A DNA stretch of 57,331 bases, taken from an uncultured Bacteroidales bacterium (GTDB lineage Bacteria; Bacteroidota; Bacteroidia; Bacteroidales; FEN-979). The stretch is from the NCBI GenBank assembly GCA_903959905.1, contig CAJBYO010000068.1, positions 1 to 57,331 of the forward strand, written 5' to 3'. The translations under genes and the position numbers were made by a program. Below the pieces are notes generated by a model. That model was given only the letters and a program-made list of their open reading frames with translations. It was not told the origin of the DNA and searched no databases. How positions within the stretch are numbered: the stretch's first letter is position 1; every line of letters starts with the position of its first letter. Shown here piece by piece: positions 16,165 through 26,246 of this stretch.

Positions 16165-19100
16165 ATGGCTTACAGAAAAGAGGGTCAGGTAAACAGCAGC
16201 TTCTCAAGGATAACCATCAGCCTTGCTTCGCCTGAAAAGATCCTTGAAATGTCAAGTGGCGAGGTGTTAAAGCCGGAAACCATCAACTACAGGACGTACA
16301 AGCCTGAGCGTGATGGACTTTTCTGCGAACGCATCTTTGGCCCGGTGAAAGACTGGGAATGCCACTGCGGCAAATACAAGCGTATCAGGTATAAAGGTAT
16401 CGTTTGCGACCGCTGCGGTGTTGAAGTGACGGAGAAGAAGGTAAGGCGTGAGCGCATGGGACACATCCAACTGGTGGTTCCTGTAGCTCATATCTGGTTC
16501 TTCAGGTCGCTGCCGAACAAGATTGGTTCCCTGCTTGGCTTACCCACCAAGAAACTTGAGGCGATCATTTACTATGAAAAGTATGTCGTCATCAACCCGG
16601 GGATCAAGCAGCTTGACGGAATTAACTATCTTGATTTTCTGTCGGAAGAGGAGTACTTTGACATCATGGACAAACTCCCGCAGGAGAACCAGTATCTTGA
16701 TGACACCGATCCCAACAAATTCGTGGCCAAGATGGGTGCTGATGCACTCGCAGAGTTGCTTTCGCGCCTGGATCTTGACAAGGAATCCTATGACCTTCGT
16801 GTAAAAGCCAATACGGAGACCTCACAACAACGTAAGGCAGAAGCCCTTAAGCGTTTACAGGTGTTTGAATCTTTCCGCGACGGCCAGAAGAGACTGGAGA
16901 ACCGACCGGAATGGATGATTGTAAAAGTTGTACCGGTTATTCCGCCTGAGTTAAGGCCACTTGTGCCATTGGATGGCGGCCGTTTTGCTACCTCCGACCT
17001 GAATGACCTTTACCGTCGTGTGATCATCCGCAACAACCGTTTGAAGCGACTGATCGAGATCAAGGCCCCTGATGTTATTCTCCGCAACGAGAAGCGCATG
17101 CTCCAGGAAGCTGTTGACTCATTGTTTGACAATTCTCGCAAAGCCAGTGCAGTAAAAACTGAATCAAACCGCGCACTGAAATCACTTTCAGACAGTCTGA
17201 AGGGAAAGCAGGGCCGTTTCCGTCAGAATCTGCTCGGTAAACGTGTTGACTACTCTGGCCGTTCAGTTATTGTTGTCGGGCCGGAACTTAAACTCAGTGA
17301 ATGCGGATTGCCGAAGGAAATGGCATCTGAGCTTTACAAACCGTTCATCATCCGCAAGATGCTTGAGCGCGGTATTGTAAAGACTGTGAAATCAGCCAAG
17401 AAAATTGTCGATCGCAAGGATCCCGTTGTTTGGGATATCCTTGAAAATATTCTGAAAGGCCATCCTGTAATGCTGAACCGTGCTCCCACGCTTCACCGTC
17501 TCGGTATCCAGGCTTTCCAGCCCAAACTTATTGAAGGAAAAGCAATCCAGCTGCACCCGTTGGTGTGTACGGCATTCAATGCCGATTTTGACGGTGACCA
17601 GATGGCCGTTCACGTTCCCCTCGGGAATGCCGCCATCCTGGAGGCCCAGCTGCTGATGCTTGCTTCACATAACATTCTCAACCCCGCAAACGGCGCCCCG
17701 GTAACAGTACCGTCCCAGGACATGGTTCTTGGTCTTTACTACATGACCAAGGCACGCAAAAGCGACAGTGTTCTGAAGGTGAAAGGCGAAGGCATGATCT
17801 TCTATTCACCGGAAGAGGTTATCATTGCTTATAATGAGAAAGTGGTTGACCTGCATGCGATCATCAAGGTCAGGAATACCTTTTACGAAGGAACCGAAAA
17901 AGTTACAAAGATCATTGACACCACAGTTGGCCGTATCCTGTTCAACCAGGTTGTTCCTGAAGAATATGGTTACATCAACGCCCTGCTTACCAAGAAATCA
18001 TTGCGCGACATCATCGGTCAGATCCTCAAGAAAACCGGTACAGCCAAAACAGCCAAGTTCCTGGATGATATCAAGGACCTCGGATTTAAGATGGCTTTCC
18101 AGGGCGGATTGTCCTTCAATCTTGATGACGTTATTGTTCCTGCCGTCAAGGAATCGCTTGTTGCAGATGCACGGGCTGAAGTTGAAGAGGTGGTGAACAG
18201 CTATAACATGGGTTTCATTACCAACAATGAGCGTTACAACCAGATCATTGATATCTGGACCCATGCAAACTCCCAGCTTACCGTATCGCTGATGAACCAG
18301 CTGATCAACGACAAGCAGGGATTCAACTCCGTTTACATGATGCTTGACTCAGGTGCCCGTGGTTCCAAAGAGCAGATTCGTCAGCTCTCAGGGATGCGCG
18401 GTCTGATGGCAAAACCTCAGAAATCAGGTGCAGGCGGCGGTGAAATTATTGAAAACCCGATCCTTTCAAACTTCAAGGAAGGTCTCTCGGTACTTGAGTA
18501 CTTTATCTCTACCCACGGTGCCCGTAAGGGTCTTGCCGATACGGCTCTGAAAACTGCCGATGCAGGATATCTTACCCGCCGTTTGGTTGACGTATCCCAG
18601 GATGTGATCATCTCTGAGGAAGATTGCGGTACATTGCGCGGTTTAACGATCACCTCCCTGAAAAAGGCCGAGGAAATCGTTGAATCACTGTACGACAGGA
18701 TTCTCGGACGTGTATCCCTGCATGATATCCACCACCCGCAAACCGGGGAACTGGTAATTACTGCCGGTAGTGAGATCACTGAGGAGTTAGCCTATATTAT
18801 TGACAACTCGCCACTCGAAGGTGTTGAAATACGTTCAGTACTTACCTGCGAATCAAAGAAGGGTGTTTGTGCCAAGTGTTACGGACGTAACCTTGCTACA
18901 GGCATCATGGTTCAGAAGGGCGAGGCTGTAGGGGTTATTGCCGCACAGAGCATCGGTGAGCCTGGTACACAGCTTACCCTGCGTACATTCCACGTCGGTG
19001 GTGTGGCTGGTGTGAACATCAGCAGCGCCTCCCGCATTGAAGCAAAATATGAAGGTATTCTCGAAATTGATGAATTAAGATCAGTTGAATACACCAATGA

Positions 19101-20448
19101 TGCCGGTGAGAAGTATGAAATCGTGATCGGACGTTCTGCGGAAATGAGGATCGTCGACCAGAATACCAGGATCGCCCTCACATCAGCTCACATTCCTTAC
19201 GGTGCCAAGCTCTATTTCCAAAATGGTGACTCCGTGAAGAAAGGTCAGCTGATCAGCGACTGGGATCCGTACAATGCTGTTATCCTTTCGGAAGTTCCCG
19301 GAAAGGTCAGCTTTGAGAATATCATTGAAAATGTTACTTTCCGTGTTGAATCCGACGAACAAACCGGATACCATGAGAAAGTGGTTATTGAATCACGCCA
19401 GAAGGCAAAGAACCCTGCTGTGAATATTCTGTCAGCTTCCGGTGATGTAATCAAGATCTATGACATACCTGTAGGTGCCCACATCAACTGTGAAGACGGA
19501 GCCAAGATCAAAGCCGGTGAAGTGCTGGTGAAGATCCCGCGTGCCATTGGAAAAGCCGGTGACATCACGGGAGGTTTGCCACGTGTTACCGAGTTGTTTG
19601 AGGCCCGTAACCCGTCGGATCCTGCAGTGGTATCTGAAATTGACGGTGTTGTTTCATTTGCCAAGAAACTCAAGAGAGGAAACCGTGAAGTGATCATCAC
19701 CTCCAAAACAGGTGAAGAGAAACGTTACCTTGTTCCAACCTCGAAACAGATCCTTGCCCAGGAAAACGATTATGTACGTGCAGGTACAGCCCTGTCTGAC
19801 GGTGCTTTGACGCCGAGCGACATTCTCGCCATCAAGGGACCGATGAAAGTCCAGGAGTACATTGTAAATGAAATCCAGGAAGTTTACCGGTTACAGGGTG
19901 TAAAGATCAACGACAAGCATTTTGAGACCATCGTGCGCCAGATGATGCGTAAGGTTGAAGTGGAAGATCCGGGTGATTCACGTTTCCTCGAAGGCGAACT
20001 CATCAACAAGATTGATTTCCAGGAAGAAAATGACTGGATCTATGGCAAAAAGGTTGTTGAAGATCCGGGTGATTCCACAACTTTAAAAGCTGGCCAGATT
20101 ATCAGCGCGCGCAAGTTGCGTGATGAGATCTCCATGCTGAAACGCAAAGACAAGAAACTGGTTGAAGCACGTGATGCCAAGCCTGCAACAGCGTTCCAGA
20201 TCCTCCAGGGGATCACACGCGCCTCCCTGCAAACCAAGAGCTGGATCTCTGCTGCATCATTCCAGGAGACGACCAAGGTGCTTACGATGGCCGCCATCAA
20301 TGCCCGCCAGGATGACCTGATGGGATTGAAGGAGAATGTCATTGTTGGCCACCTGATCCCGGCCGGTACAGGTTTGCGTGAATATGAGAATATCATCGTG
20401 GGCAGCAAGGAAGAATATGAAATCCTGCTGGCTTCCAAAGAAGAATAA
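16165..20448 (+). CDS. rpoC: RNA polymerase subunit beta-prime
   Basis: A 1427-residue subunit carrying the active site. The catalytic Mg-binding motif [10 protein letters not shown] is at codons 472-481 (D474, D476, D478). A first zinc site ([19 protein letters not shown]) is near residue 70 and a second ([13 protein letters not shown]) lies in the C-terminal half. The trigger-loop region is visible as [20 protein letters not shown], in the lineage-specific form. Length is typical for Bacteroidota. It starts with ATG 74 bases after rpoB and is followed by a DUF3467 gene and a terminator. Confidence 0.98.
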   Translation: MAYRKEGQVNSSFSRITISLASPEKILEMSSGEVLKPETINYRTYKPERDGLFCERIFGPVKDWECHCGKYKRIRYKGIVCDRCGVEVTEKKVRRERMGHIQLVVPVAHIWFFRSLPNKIGSLLGLPTKKLEAIIYYEKYVVINPGIKQLDGINYLDFLSEEEYFDIMDKLPQENQYLDDTDPNKFVAKMGADALAELLSRLDLDKESYDLRVKANTETSQQRKAEALKRLQVFESFRDGQKRLENRPEWMIVKVVPVIPPELRPLVPLDGGRFATSDLNDLYRRVIIRNNRLKRLIEIKAPDVILRNEKRMLQEAVDSLFDNSRKASAVKTESNRALKSLSDSLKGKQGRFRQNLLGKRVDYSGRSVIVVGPELKLSECGLPKEMASELYKPFIIRKMLERGIVKTVKSAKKIVDRKDPVVWDILENILKGHPVMLNRAPTLHRLGIQAFQPKLIEGKAIQLHPLVCTAFNADFDGDQMAVHVPLGNAAILEAQLLMLASHNILNPANGAPVTVPSQDMVLGLYYMTKARKSDSVLKVKGEGMIFYSPEEVIIAYNEKVVDLHAIIKVRNTFYEGTEKVTKIIDTTVGRILFNQVVPEEYGYINALLTKKSLRDIIGQILKKTGTAKTAKFLDDIKDLGFKMAFQGGLSFNLDDVIVPAVKESLVADARAEVEEVVNSYNMGFITNNERYNQIIDIWTHANSQLTVSLMNQLINDKQGFNSVYMMLDSGARGSKEQIRQLSGMRGLMAKPQKSGAGGGEIIENPILSNFKEGLSVLEYFISTHGARKGLADTALKTADAGYLTRRLVDVSQDVIISEEDCGTLRGLTITSLKKAEEIVESLYDRILGRVSLHDIHHPQTGELVITAGSEITEELAYIIDNSPLEGVEIRSVLTCESKKGVCAKCYGRNLATGIMVQKGEAVGVIAAQSIGEPGTQLTLRTFHVGGVAGVNISSASRIEAKYEGILEIDELRSVEYTNDAGEKYEIVIGRSAEMRIVDQNTRIALTSAHIPYGAKLYFQNGDSVKKGQLISDWDPYNAVILSEVPGKVSFENIIENVTFRVESDEQTGYHEKVVIESRQKAKNPAVNILSASGDVIKIYDIPVGAHINCEDGAKIKAGEVLVKIPRAIGKAGDITGGLPRVTELFEARNPSDPAVVSEIDGVVSFAKKLKRGNREVIITSKTGEEKRYLVPTSKQILAQENDYVRAGTALSDGALTPSDILAIKGPMKVQEYIVNEIQEVYRLQGVKINDKHFETIVRQMMRKVEVEDPGDSRFLEGELINKIDFQEENDWIYGKKVVEDPGDSTTLKAGQIISARKLRDEISMLKRKDKKLVEARDAKPATAFQILQGITRASLQTKSWISAASFQETTKVLTMAAINARQDDLMGLKENVIVGHLIPAGTGLREYENIIVGSKEEYEILLASKEE

Positions 20449-20465
20449 TACTAACGAAACAAATT

Positions 20466-20777
20466 ATGGCTGATATTAAGAATCCGGCAAACCAGATAAA
20501 TATTGAGATTTCTGACGAAGTGGGTGAAGGCATTTATTCCAACCTTGCCATCATTACCCATTCACCTGCTGAGTTTATTGTTGATTTTGTGAAGATGATG
20601 CCCGGTGTGCCAAAAGCCAAGGTAAAGTCCAGGATCATCCTTACCCCGCAACATGCAAAGCGCCTGTATAAAGCACTCAAGGAAAACGTTGCTAAATATG
20701 AGGCAATGCATGGGGAAATCAAGGATTCAGAAGGAGATATCCCTTATAATTTTCCGACACCGATTGCGCAAGCGTAG
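20466..20777 (+). CDS. DUF3467 family protein
   Basis: A 103-residue protein with the DUF3467 pattern: INIEISDEVGEGIYSNLAIITHSPAEFIVDF, then PGVPKAKVKSRIILTPQHAKRLYKAL. It begins 17 bases after rpoC. A DUF3467 gene directly after rpoC is common in Bacteroidota, suggesting a link with transcription or its regulation, but the biochemical role is not known to me. It has no membrane segment. The stop codon is followed at once by a heptamer array and then by the operon terminator. Confidence 0.9.
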   Translation: MADIKNPANQINIEISDEVGEGIYSNLAIITHSPAEFIVDFVKMMPGVPKAKVKSRIILTPQHAKRLYKALKENVAKYEAMHGEIKDSEGDIPYNFPTPIAQA

Positions 20778-20778
20778 G

Positions 20779-20841
20779 GTGACGCGTGACAGGTGACGCG
20801 TGACGCGTGACAGGTGACGGGTGACAGGTGACGGGTGACAA
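20779..20841. repeat. Heptamer array (RTGACNN)9 after the DUF3467 gene
   Basis: Nine consecutive 7-base units (GTGACGC, GTGACAG, GTGACGG, GTGACAA) start 1 base after the stop codon TAG and end 4 bases before the terminator stem. Confidence 0.92.
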
Positions 20842-20845
20842 AGAA

Positions 20846-20880
20846 GAGCTTCAGGGAGTTAATTCTCTGAAGCTTTTTTT
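20846..20880 (+). terminator. Terminator at the end of the rpoBC operon
   Basis: AGCTTCAGGGAG and CTCTGAAGCT pair with a one-base bulge around TTAATT and are followed by seven T. The convergent gene to the right ends inside it, so it may work in both directions. Confidence 0.85.
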
Positions 20881-22066
20881 ATTCCTGGAATTTCTTCAGG
20901 TTGTCCTGGTATGTTTTGACCTGGAGATTCTCTTTCGTGGCGATTTCCAGTGCCGCTTTTTCATACTTGACGGCTTCTTCCTTGTTGCCTGTTTTGAACA
21001 TCAGGCTGGCATAGGTGTCGTTGTTTTCAGCAGTACTTTTTATCGTAATGGATTTTTTCGCCCAGCCTGCAGCCGCCTGCAGGTTTTTCGGCTCTGTTGT
21101 AATCTGCAGGAAGATCCCCGCAACGCGGTTGAGCATCATGTAATCAGTACCAAAATACTTATCCATCCCCGAAACAGCAGTTGAAATGAATTTGTCCATG
21201 TCCGACTTTGACTGGTATAGGTTCAGATCGCCTGTGAAAATGACCTTGTCTGCATCAGGGTAGCCTGAAGTTCTAATTTTTTCCCGCAGTGTATTGTAGC
21301 TATCCGCTGTAAAAGACCTGCTCCGGACAATTGAGGTCAAGGCTTGCTGAAAAACATTGAATATCTTTAAGTTAACTGAATCACTGGTGTAAAGTTTCCC
21401 GTATTCCTGCTGATGTTTGAGTAGATAGGTAAATTCGCGTGAATCCATATCTGTCAGAAAGAGATAGATCATTTCCCAGTTAGCACGATTCGTCAGGTCG
21501 GCTTCCTGCTGCGAGGCAAAATATTGCCTGAGCGGCTCATTTATTGGCATATAGGCGCCCTGGAGCCGGTCAAGGTATTTCATGATGAACTTCGGGTCAC
21601 GGTCGCCATCCTGGAATTTTTTAACATAGGCGTTGAACCCTTCTCCGGGGGTGAGTGCGATTTTCCCCATATCAAGATAATCCTGCACTTTCTGTGGTGC
21701 CCCGACACGCTTGTGAACCATTTCCCCGGACTTGCTGATAAAAAGAAGCGTGGGATATGCCTGTACCTGGTAGCTCCTCGCCAGTTGAATGCCTTCGCCT
21801 TTTTCCATGTCATAATGTGCGCAAATGAAGGTCTTGTTGTAGTAGTCGGCGACGGTATCATTGGTGAACATGTTGGCGGCCATCCATTTACATGGTCCGC
21901 ACCAGGTTGCATAGCCATCGAGGAAGATCAGCTTGTCCTGGGTTTTGGCTAACTCCAGGAGCTCTGCCCATGTTTTATCAATGAAGGCAATGGAACGGTT
22001 CTGGCTGAACCCGGTGAAGACGCTGAATAACAGTGCTATGGTGATAAGTGTGAGTTTATTTTTCAT
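20879..22066 (-). CDS. Exported thioredoxin-fold protein with a long helical C-terminal region
   Basis: A 395-residue protein with a signal peptide (MKNKLTLITIALLFSVFTGFSQ) and a thioredoxin-like domain (about 30-150) with active site W55-C56-G57-P58-C59, LIFLDGYATWCGPC. The cis-proline region is visible in YQVQAYPTLLFI. The C-terminal 240 residues are helical without recognisable catalytic motifs and resemble repeat-type scaffolds. It probably acts in periplasmic thiol-disulfide exchange, with the C-terminal part binding a substrate; this is inference. It converges on the rpoC operon. Confidence 0.85.
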   Translation of the reverse strand: MKNKLTLITIALLFSVFTGFSQNRSIAFIDKTWAELLELAKTQDKLIFLDGYATWCGPCKWMAANMFTNDTVADYYNKTFICAHYDMEKGEGIQLARSYQVQAYPTLLFISKSGEMVHKRVGAPQKVQDYLDMGKIALTPGEGFNAYVKKFQDGDRDPKFIMKYLDRLQGAYMPINEPLRQYFASQQEADLTNRANWEMIYLFLTDMDSREFTYLLKHQQEYGKLYTSDSVNLKIFNVFQQALTSIVRSRSFTADSYNTLREKIRTSGYPDADKVIFTGDLNLYQSKSDMDKFISTAVSGMDKYFGTDYMMLNRVAGIFLQITTEPKNLQAAAGWAKKSITIKSTAENNDTYASLMFKTGNKEEAVKYEKAALEIATKENLQVKTYQDNLKKFQE

Positions 22067-22165
22067 GCTGGATGCGTTACGGGTTAAACTACCTCCAATG
22101 AATTAATTGGAAAGATTGTACGAAGGTAATACCATATCTTCGTATTTTTAGCAAAATTTTAACCA

Positions 22166-22963
22166 ATGTCGTCCGCGAAAATACAGGATATCGTGATCAT
22201 AGGCGCAGGGCGGTTGGCTACCCACCTCGGACAGGCTCTTTTCCGCCTGGGGTTGAACATAACCCAGGTATATAACCGTACTCCTGAGAAAGGCATGAAG
22301 CTTGCCGCGAAGATCGGGGCTTCTTTTACTGCCGACATCAGCAATATCACGCTGAATGCCGACCTTTATATCCTGGCGGTTTCCGATTCTGTAATTGAAT
22401 ACCTCGCAAAGCGTCTCAGGCTGCACAACCGGCTGGTGGTGCATGCATCGGGAACCGTGTCTATGGATATCCTGGCTGAGGTGTCGGGCAACATCGGTGT
22501 ATTTTACCCCGTACAGACATTCTCGCTGAACCGGAAACCTGACTTCCGGAAAATCCCTGTATGTGTTGAAGGTAATTCTGCTGCAACGGCAGAGAGGCTT
22601 TCCGAGTTTGCAGGGCTGTTGACAAAGCGGGTTTACCGGCTCGATTCAGACCAGCGCAGATTGCTGCACCTAGGGGCAGTTTTTGCATCTAACTTCACCA
22701 ATTCCCTTTATGCGGTTACCGAGGAGTTGCTGGCTTCACAGCACATTCCCCTGGAACTTCTTGAGCCGCTTATCATGCAAACAGCGGGTAACCTGAAACA
22801 CGGGAACCTCATACATTTCCAGACAGGGCCTGCTGCAAGGGGCGATGCGAAAGTGCTTGAAAAACATTATGAAATGCTTGCAAACCATCCAGATTTCCTG
22901 GCTATTTACAAAATAATGAGCGAAAATATTATCAAACAAACATCCGGGCATGGCAAACTATAA
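22166..22963 (+). CDS. Rossmann-fold and DUF2520 domain protein
   Basis: A 265-residue protein. The N-terminal dinucleotide-binding fold has GAGRLATHLG (13-22) and the acidic/NRT region of NADP-binding folds (VYNRTPEKG). The DUF2520 C-terminal helical domain contains GAVFASNFTNSLYAVTEELL and HYEMLANHPDFLAIYKIMS. It resembles pyrroline-carboxylate or F420-linked reductases in fold, but the substrate is unknown. It overlaps the next gene by 14 bases, so the two are translationally coupled. Confidence 0.88.
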   Translation: MSSAKIQDIVIIGAGRLATHLGQALFRLGLNITQVYNRTPEKGMKLAAKIGASFTADISNITLNADLYILAVSDSVIEYLAKRLRLHNRLVVHASGTVSMDILAEVSGNIGVFYPVQTFSLNRKPDFRKIPVCVEGNSAATAERLSEFAGLLTKRVYRLDSDQRRLLHLGAVFASNFTNSLYAVTEELLASQHIPLELLEPLIMQTAGNLKHGNLIHFQTGPAARGDAKVLEKHYEMLANHPDFLAIYKIMSENIIKQTSGHGKL

Positions 22964-23471
22964 AGAACGACTAACCAGCATTAACACCTTCATTTTCGAC
23001 TATGACGGTGTTCTTACAGATGGAAGTGTGATCACCACAAACGAAGGGGAAGCCTTTCGCATCTCCAATGTAAAGGATGGGTATGCCTTGCAGCTTGCCT
23101 GGAAAAAAGGATACAAGGTCGCGGTCATTTCCGGGGCAAGGTCGGAATCAATGATGCACCGTATGAAAGCGCTTCAGATCAAGGATGTTTTTCTTGGTGT
23201 TGAAAAGAAGCAGGTTGTTTTCCGTGAATACCTGCGTACAAACGGACTTAACCCGGAACAGGTGCTTTATATGGGCGATGATATCCCCGATTATGAAGTG
23301 ATGCAGGAGGCCGGGGTGGCTACATGCCCCGCTGATGCGGCCGAAGAGATCAAAGCCATAGCGCACTATATCTCGCATTTTAACGGTGGCAAAGGCTGCG
23401 TGCGGGATGTGATCGAGCAGGTGCTGAAGGTGCAGGGAAAGTGGATGAATGATGATGCGTATCATTGGTAG
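22950..23471 (+). CDS. kdsC: HAD phosphatase of the KDO-8-phosphate phosphatase (KdsC) type
   Basis: A 173-residue HAD enzyme with the capless KdsC architecture. The nucleophile motif is FIFDYDGVLTDG (D17, D19), motif II is VISGARS, the motif III lysine lies around GVEKKQVV and motif IV is GDDIPDYEVM. KdsC removes phosphate from KDO-8-phosphate to give KDO for the LPS inner core, which fits the lpxB gene 3 kb away. Related HAD phosphatases of other sugars cannot be excluded. It overlaps the DUF2520 gene by 14 bases and is followed 6 bases later by a heptamer array. Confidence 0.82.
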   Translation: MANYKERLTSINTFIFDYDGVLTDGSVITTNEGEAFRISNVKDGYALQLAWKKGYKVAVISGARSESMMHRMKALQIKDVFLGVEKKQVVFREYLRTNGLNPEQVLYMGDDIPDYEVMQEAGVATCPADAAEEIKAIAHYISHFNGGKGCVRDVIEQVLKVQGKWMNDDAYHW

Positions 23472-23477
23472 AGAAAC

Positions 23478-23610
23478 GTGACGGGTGACGCGTGACGCGT
23501 GACGGGTGACGGGTGACGGGTGACGGGTGACGGGTGACGCGTGACGCGTGACGGGTGACGTGTGAAGAATGACGAATGACGAATGACGAGTGACGAGTGA
23601 CAAATGACGG
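23478..23610. repeat. Heptamer array (RTGACNN)19 between kdsC and the UbiA-like gene
   Basis: Nineteen uninterrupted 7-base units, changing from GTGACGG/GTGACGC on the left to ATGACGA and GTGACGA on the right. It starts 6 bases after the kdsC stop and ends 4 bases before the ATG of the next gene, so it fills the whole intergenic space. Confidence 0.93.
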
Positions 23611-23614
23611 GTTA

Positions 23615-24589
23615 ATGGAAAGCAGTGAGGTGGCATTGGCTGGGTATGTGAGGGGGCTGGGACGGCTGGTCAGGCTGCCGAATGTGCTGATCATTGTTTT
23701 GACGCAGGTATTGTTGCGGTATTGTGTGCTGAAACCGTTGCTGTTTGCGAATTCTGTTGAGGCAATGTCGGGCCTTCCCGATTTTTTGATCCTGGTGATC
23801 GCAACGACGTTTATTGCCATGGGAGGATATGTGATCAACGATTACTTTGATGTGAAGATCGACCAGGTGAACCGGCCGGAACGTATGGTCGTGAACCGGG
23901 TAATCAGCCGGCATACGGCCATCATGACCCATATGATCCTTAATTTTATTGCCATCCTCCTGGGTTTCTTGCTTGCCTGGCGAGTGAAGTCGGTCAGTTT
24001 TGGACTGATTTTCCCTTTCATCTCCGGACTGCTCTGGATCTACTCAGCCAAGTATAAACGAGTGCTTTTCTGGGGCAATTTTATTGTCTCAGGGCTTTCA
24101 GGCTTTGTAATCCTTGTTTTATGGCTTTTTGAATTTCTGCACCTGAGGCTCAGTCCGGTTGATTTTGCATCGGTCCTCCCCGGGATCAGGGAGGTGAACT
24201 TCATTTTTCTTGGTTATGCCACCTTTGCATTCCTGGTCACGATGGTGCGTGAGATCGTTAAAGATCTTGAAGATGCTGCAGGGGATGAAAGTGCGGGATG
24301 CAGGACTTTGCCCATCGTGGCAGGAAAGGATACAGCCCGTTTTATTGCCGGGTGCATCATGGTGGTAAATGTTTTACTTCTCGGTTTTGCCCAGTTTGTT
24401 CTTTTCAGGTTGAACCTGATCTTTTTAAGCTGGTATTTTCTGCTGACGGTTCAGGCAGGGGCTTTATTCTTTTTGTTCAGGCTGTTCCGGGCGCGGCAGA
24501 AAAAGGATTATCATTTTCTCAGTGGCCTTTGTAAAGGGATCATGCTGGCCGGGATCCTGTCTATGGGTTTCATTTTAATCAGTAACTGA
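23615..24589 (+). CDS. UbiA-family prenyltransferase (geranylgeranylglycerol-phosphate synthase-like)
   Basis: A 324-residue integral membrane protein with about nine hydrophobic segments. The first aspartate-rich motif is NDYFDVKIDQVNRPER, which binds prenyl diphosphate with Mg, and the second is VREIVKDLEDAAGDESAG, with the DxxxD arrangement. UbiA enzymes attach isoprenoid chains to an aromatic or glycerol-phosphate acceptor; in Bacteroidota this gene is often annotated as geranylgeranylglycerol-phosphate geranylgeranyltransferase, but the acceptor cannot be read here. I set the start at 23615 (MESSEVAL), since the six residues upstream (MTNDGL) come from the heptamer array. Confidence 0.87.
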   Translation: MESSEVALAGYVRGLGRLVRLPNVLIIVLTQVLLRYCVLKPLLFANSVEAMSGLPDFLILVIATTFIAMGGYVINDYFDVKIDQVNRPERMVVNRVISRHTAIMTHMILNFIAILLGFLLAWRVKSVSFGLIFPFISGLLWIYSAKYKRVLFWGNFIVSGLSGFVILVLWLFEFLHLRLSPVDFASVLPGIREVNFIFLGYATFAFLVTMVREIVKDLEDAAGDESAGCRTLPIVAGKDTARFIAGCIMVVNVLLLGFAQFVLFRLNLIFLSWYFLLTVQAGALFFLFRLFRARQKKDYHFLSGLCKGIMLAGILSMGFILISN

Positions 24590-24595
24590 AGCAGT

Positions 24596-25180
24596 ATGAT
24601 CAATCGACGATTAAACGGACGGCATCTTATCCTTGCCTCGCAATCACCACGCCGTCAGTACCTGCTGAAGGAACTGGGACTGAACTTTGAAATCAGGGAA
24701 ACGTATGTGAAGGAAGAATACCCGGCAGGCTTGCAGCCGGAAGAAATTGCCGTGTACCTTGCTGAGCTGAAAGCCGCCAGTTTTGACTGGTCGGGGATGG
24801 ATGACAAAGCGCTCATTCTCACGGCCGATACAATTGTTTCCCTGGGGGATGAAATTCTTGGAAAGCCCAGCGGTTATGGGGAGGCTGTGAAAATGCTGCA
24901 GAAGCTTTCCGGACGGAAACATGACGTTATCACAGCGGTATGCCTGATGTCCACAAAAAAGAAACTTGTATTTCATGTGCTGTCATCCGTTTACTTCAAG
25001 GAACTTACCCAGGAAGAGATTGAATATTACATTGACAATTTTCAGCCTTTTGACAAAGCAGGGGGCTATGGCATCCAGGAATGGATCGGCTATATCGGGA
25101 TTAATAAGATTGAAGGGTCTTTCTTTAATGTGATGGGGTTGCCGGTGAAGGAGTTGTATGAGGAGTTGGTGCGTTTCTGA
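24596..25180 (+). CDS. maf: Maf-family nucleoside triphosphate pyrophosphatase
   Basis: A 194-residue house-cleaning enzyme that hydrolyses non-canonical or excess NTPs to NMP and diphosphate. The family signature is visible: LASQSPRRQYLLKELG (14-29), ILTADTIV with the catalytic Asp, GKPSGYGEAVKMLQKLSGRKHDVITAV, and DKAGGYGIQEWIG. Length is standard. It starts 6 bases after the UbiA-like gene. The stop codon is followed by the large 9-mer repeat region. Confidence 0.93.
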   Translation: MINRRLNGRHLILASQSPRRQYLLKELGLNFEIRETYVKEEYPAGLQPEEIAVYLAELKAASFDWSGMDDKALILTADTIVSLGDEILGKPSGYGEAVKMLQKLSGRKHDVITAVCLMSTKKKLVFHVLSSVYFKELTQEEIEYYIDNFQPFDKAGGYGIQEWIGYIGINKIEGSFFNVMGLPVKELYEELVRF

Positions 25181-25199
25181 GGGTTTTTCACCACATAAG

Positions 25200-25415
25200 C
25201 ACATAGGGCACAGATTCATGTGATGATGTGATGATGTGTTGATGTGATGATGTGATGATGTGATGATGTGATGATGTGATGATGTGATGATGTGATGATG
25301 TGATGATGTGATGATGTGATGATGTGATGATGTGTTGATGTGATGATGTGATGATGTGATGATGTGTTGATGTGATGATGTGATGATATGATGAAGTGCT
25401 AATGTGCCCTATGTG
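25200..25415. repeat. Nine-base tandem array framed by a 13-base inverted repeat
   Basis: About twenty copies of GATGATGTG (a few read GATGTGTT) run from about 25217 to 25398. On both sides stand inverted arms: CACATAGGGCACA at 25200-25212 and its exact complement TGTGCCCTATGTG at 25403-25415. A gene-free stretch of 300 bases is thus almost wholly repeat. No spacer-like unique segments are present. Confidence 0.92.
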
Positions 25416-25440
25416 GTAAAAAATGCTACTGATTTTTTCC

Positions 25441-25448
25441 TAATTTTG
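25441..25448 (+). promoter_or_regulatory. -7 box of a probable surE-lpxB operon promoter
   Basis: TAATTTTG fits TAnnTTTG and lies 34 bases before surE. I do not see a clear TTTG at the matching -33 position, so the promoter is less certain than those of rpsU and the tRNAs. Confidence 0.5.
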
Positions 25449-25481
25449 CAAAGTACTTCAGATGTTTGAAAACTGCCGTGA

Positions 25482-26246
25482 ATGAATGATAAACCATTGA
25501 TACTGATCACCAACGATGACGGCGTTAAAGCGCCGGGGATCCGTGCACTGATCAGGTATATCCGCCCTTTCGGGAATATTGTTGTTGTGGCCCCCGACCG
25601 CCCCCAATCTGGAACTGCGCATGCTGTGACCATCGCTCATCCGCTGAGGCTGGAGCTTATTGCCAGCGAACCCGGTTACGAGGAGTACAGTTGCAACGGA
25701 ACACCGGCAGACTGTGTAAAACTGGCTTTTAAGATCGTCATGAAGAGGCGTCCCGATTTCCTTTTCTCAGGAATAAACCATGGTACCAACGCCTCTATAA
25801 ACATTGTTTATTCCGGCACCATGGCCGCCGTACTCGAAGGTGCTCTTGCCGGTGTGCCATCAGTTGGCTTTTCGCTGAATAATTACAGCCAGCATGCTGA
25901 TTTCGGCCCTGCGGAAGAGTTTGTGAAAACCATTGCCACCAAAGTAATCTCAGGAGGTTTGCCTTCAGGAGTTTGCCTGAATGTTAACCTGCCAGCTGTT
26001 CCTGCTGCAGATATCCGTGGAATTAAACTTTGCCGCCAGGCCAATGGCACCTGGGAAGAGGATTTTGACGAGCGTGAAGATCCGCACGGCCATAAGTACT
26101 ATTGGATGAAAGGTGTATATGCACAGATCGGGAAAGGTGAAGATACTGACCAGTGGGCTGTTGAAAACAACTATGTTGCCGTTGTGCCGGTGCAGTTTGA
26201 CCTTACCGCCTATCAGACCCTTGAATTGTTAAGAGAACGATTTTAA
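25482..26246 (+). CDS. surE: 5'/3'-nucleotidase SurE
   Basis: A 254-residue metal-dependent nucleotidase. The metal site is complete: N11-D12-D13-G14 (ITNDDG), S43 (PQSGTAHAVT) and N99 (SGINHGTNAS). It dephosphorylates nucleoside monophosphates and is linked with stress survival. Length is normal. The stop TAA overlaps the ATG of lpxB by one base (TAATG), so the two genes are coupled. Confidence 0.95.
   Translation: MNDKPLILITNDDGVKAPGIRALIRYIRPFGNIVVVAPDRPQSGTAHAVTIAHPLRLELIASEPGYEEYSCNGTPADCVKLAFKIVMKRRPDFLFSGINHGTNASINIVYSGTMAAVLEGALAGVPSVGFSLNNYSQHADFGPAEEFVKTIATKVISGGLPSGVCLNVNLPAVPAADIRGIKLCRQANGTWEEDFDEREDPHGHKYYWMKGVYAQIGKGEDTDQWAVENNYVAVVPVQFDLTAYQTLELLRERF

Noticed and set aside
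22107..22142. Promoter of the DUF2520-kdsC genes with TATCTTCG
   Set aside because: The -7 box deviates in one key base and no TTTG lies at the right distance (16 or 25 bases), so it is not listed as a feature.
23597..23614. Longer start of the UbiA-like gene (MTNDGL...)
   Set aside because: These six codons are made of heptamer units and a bridge; the ATG at 23615 gives a normal N-terminus.
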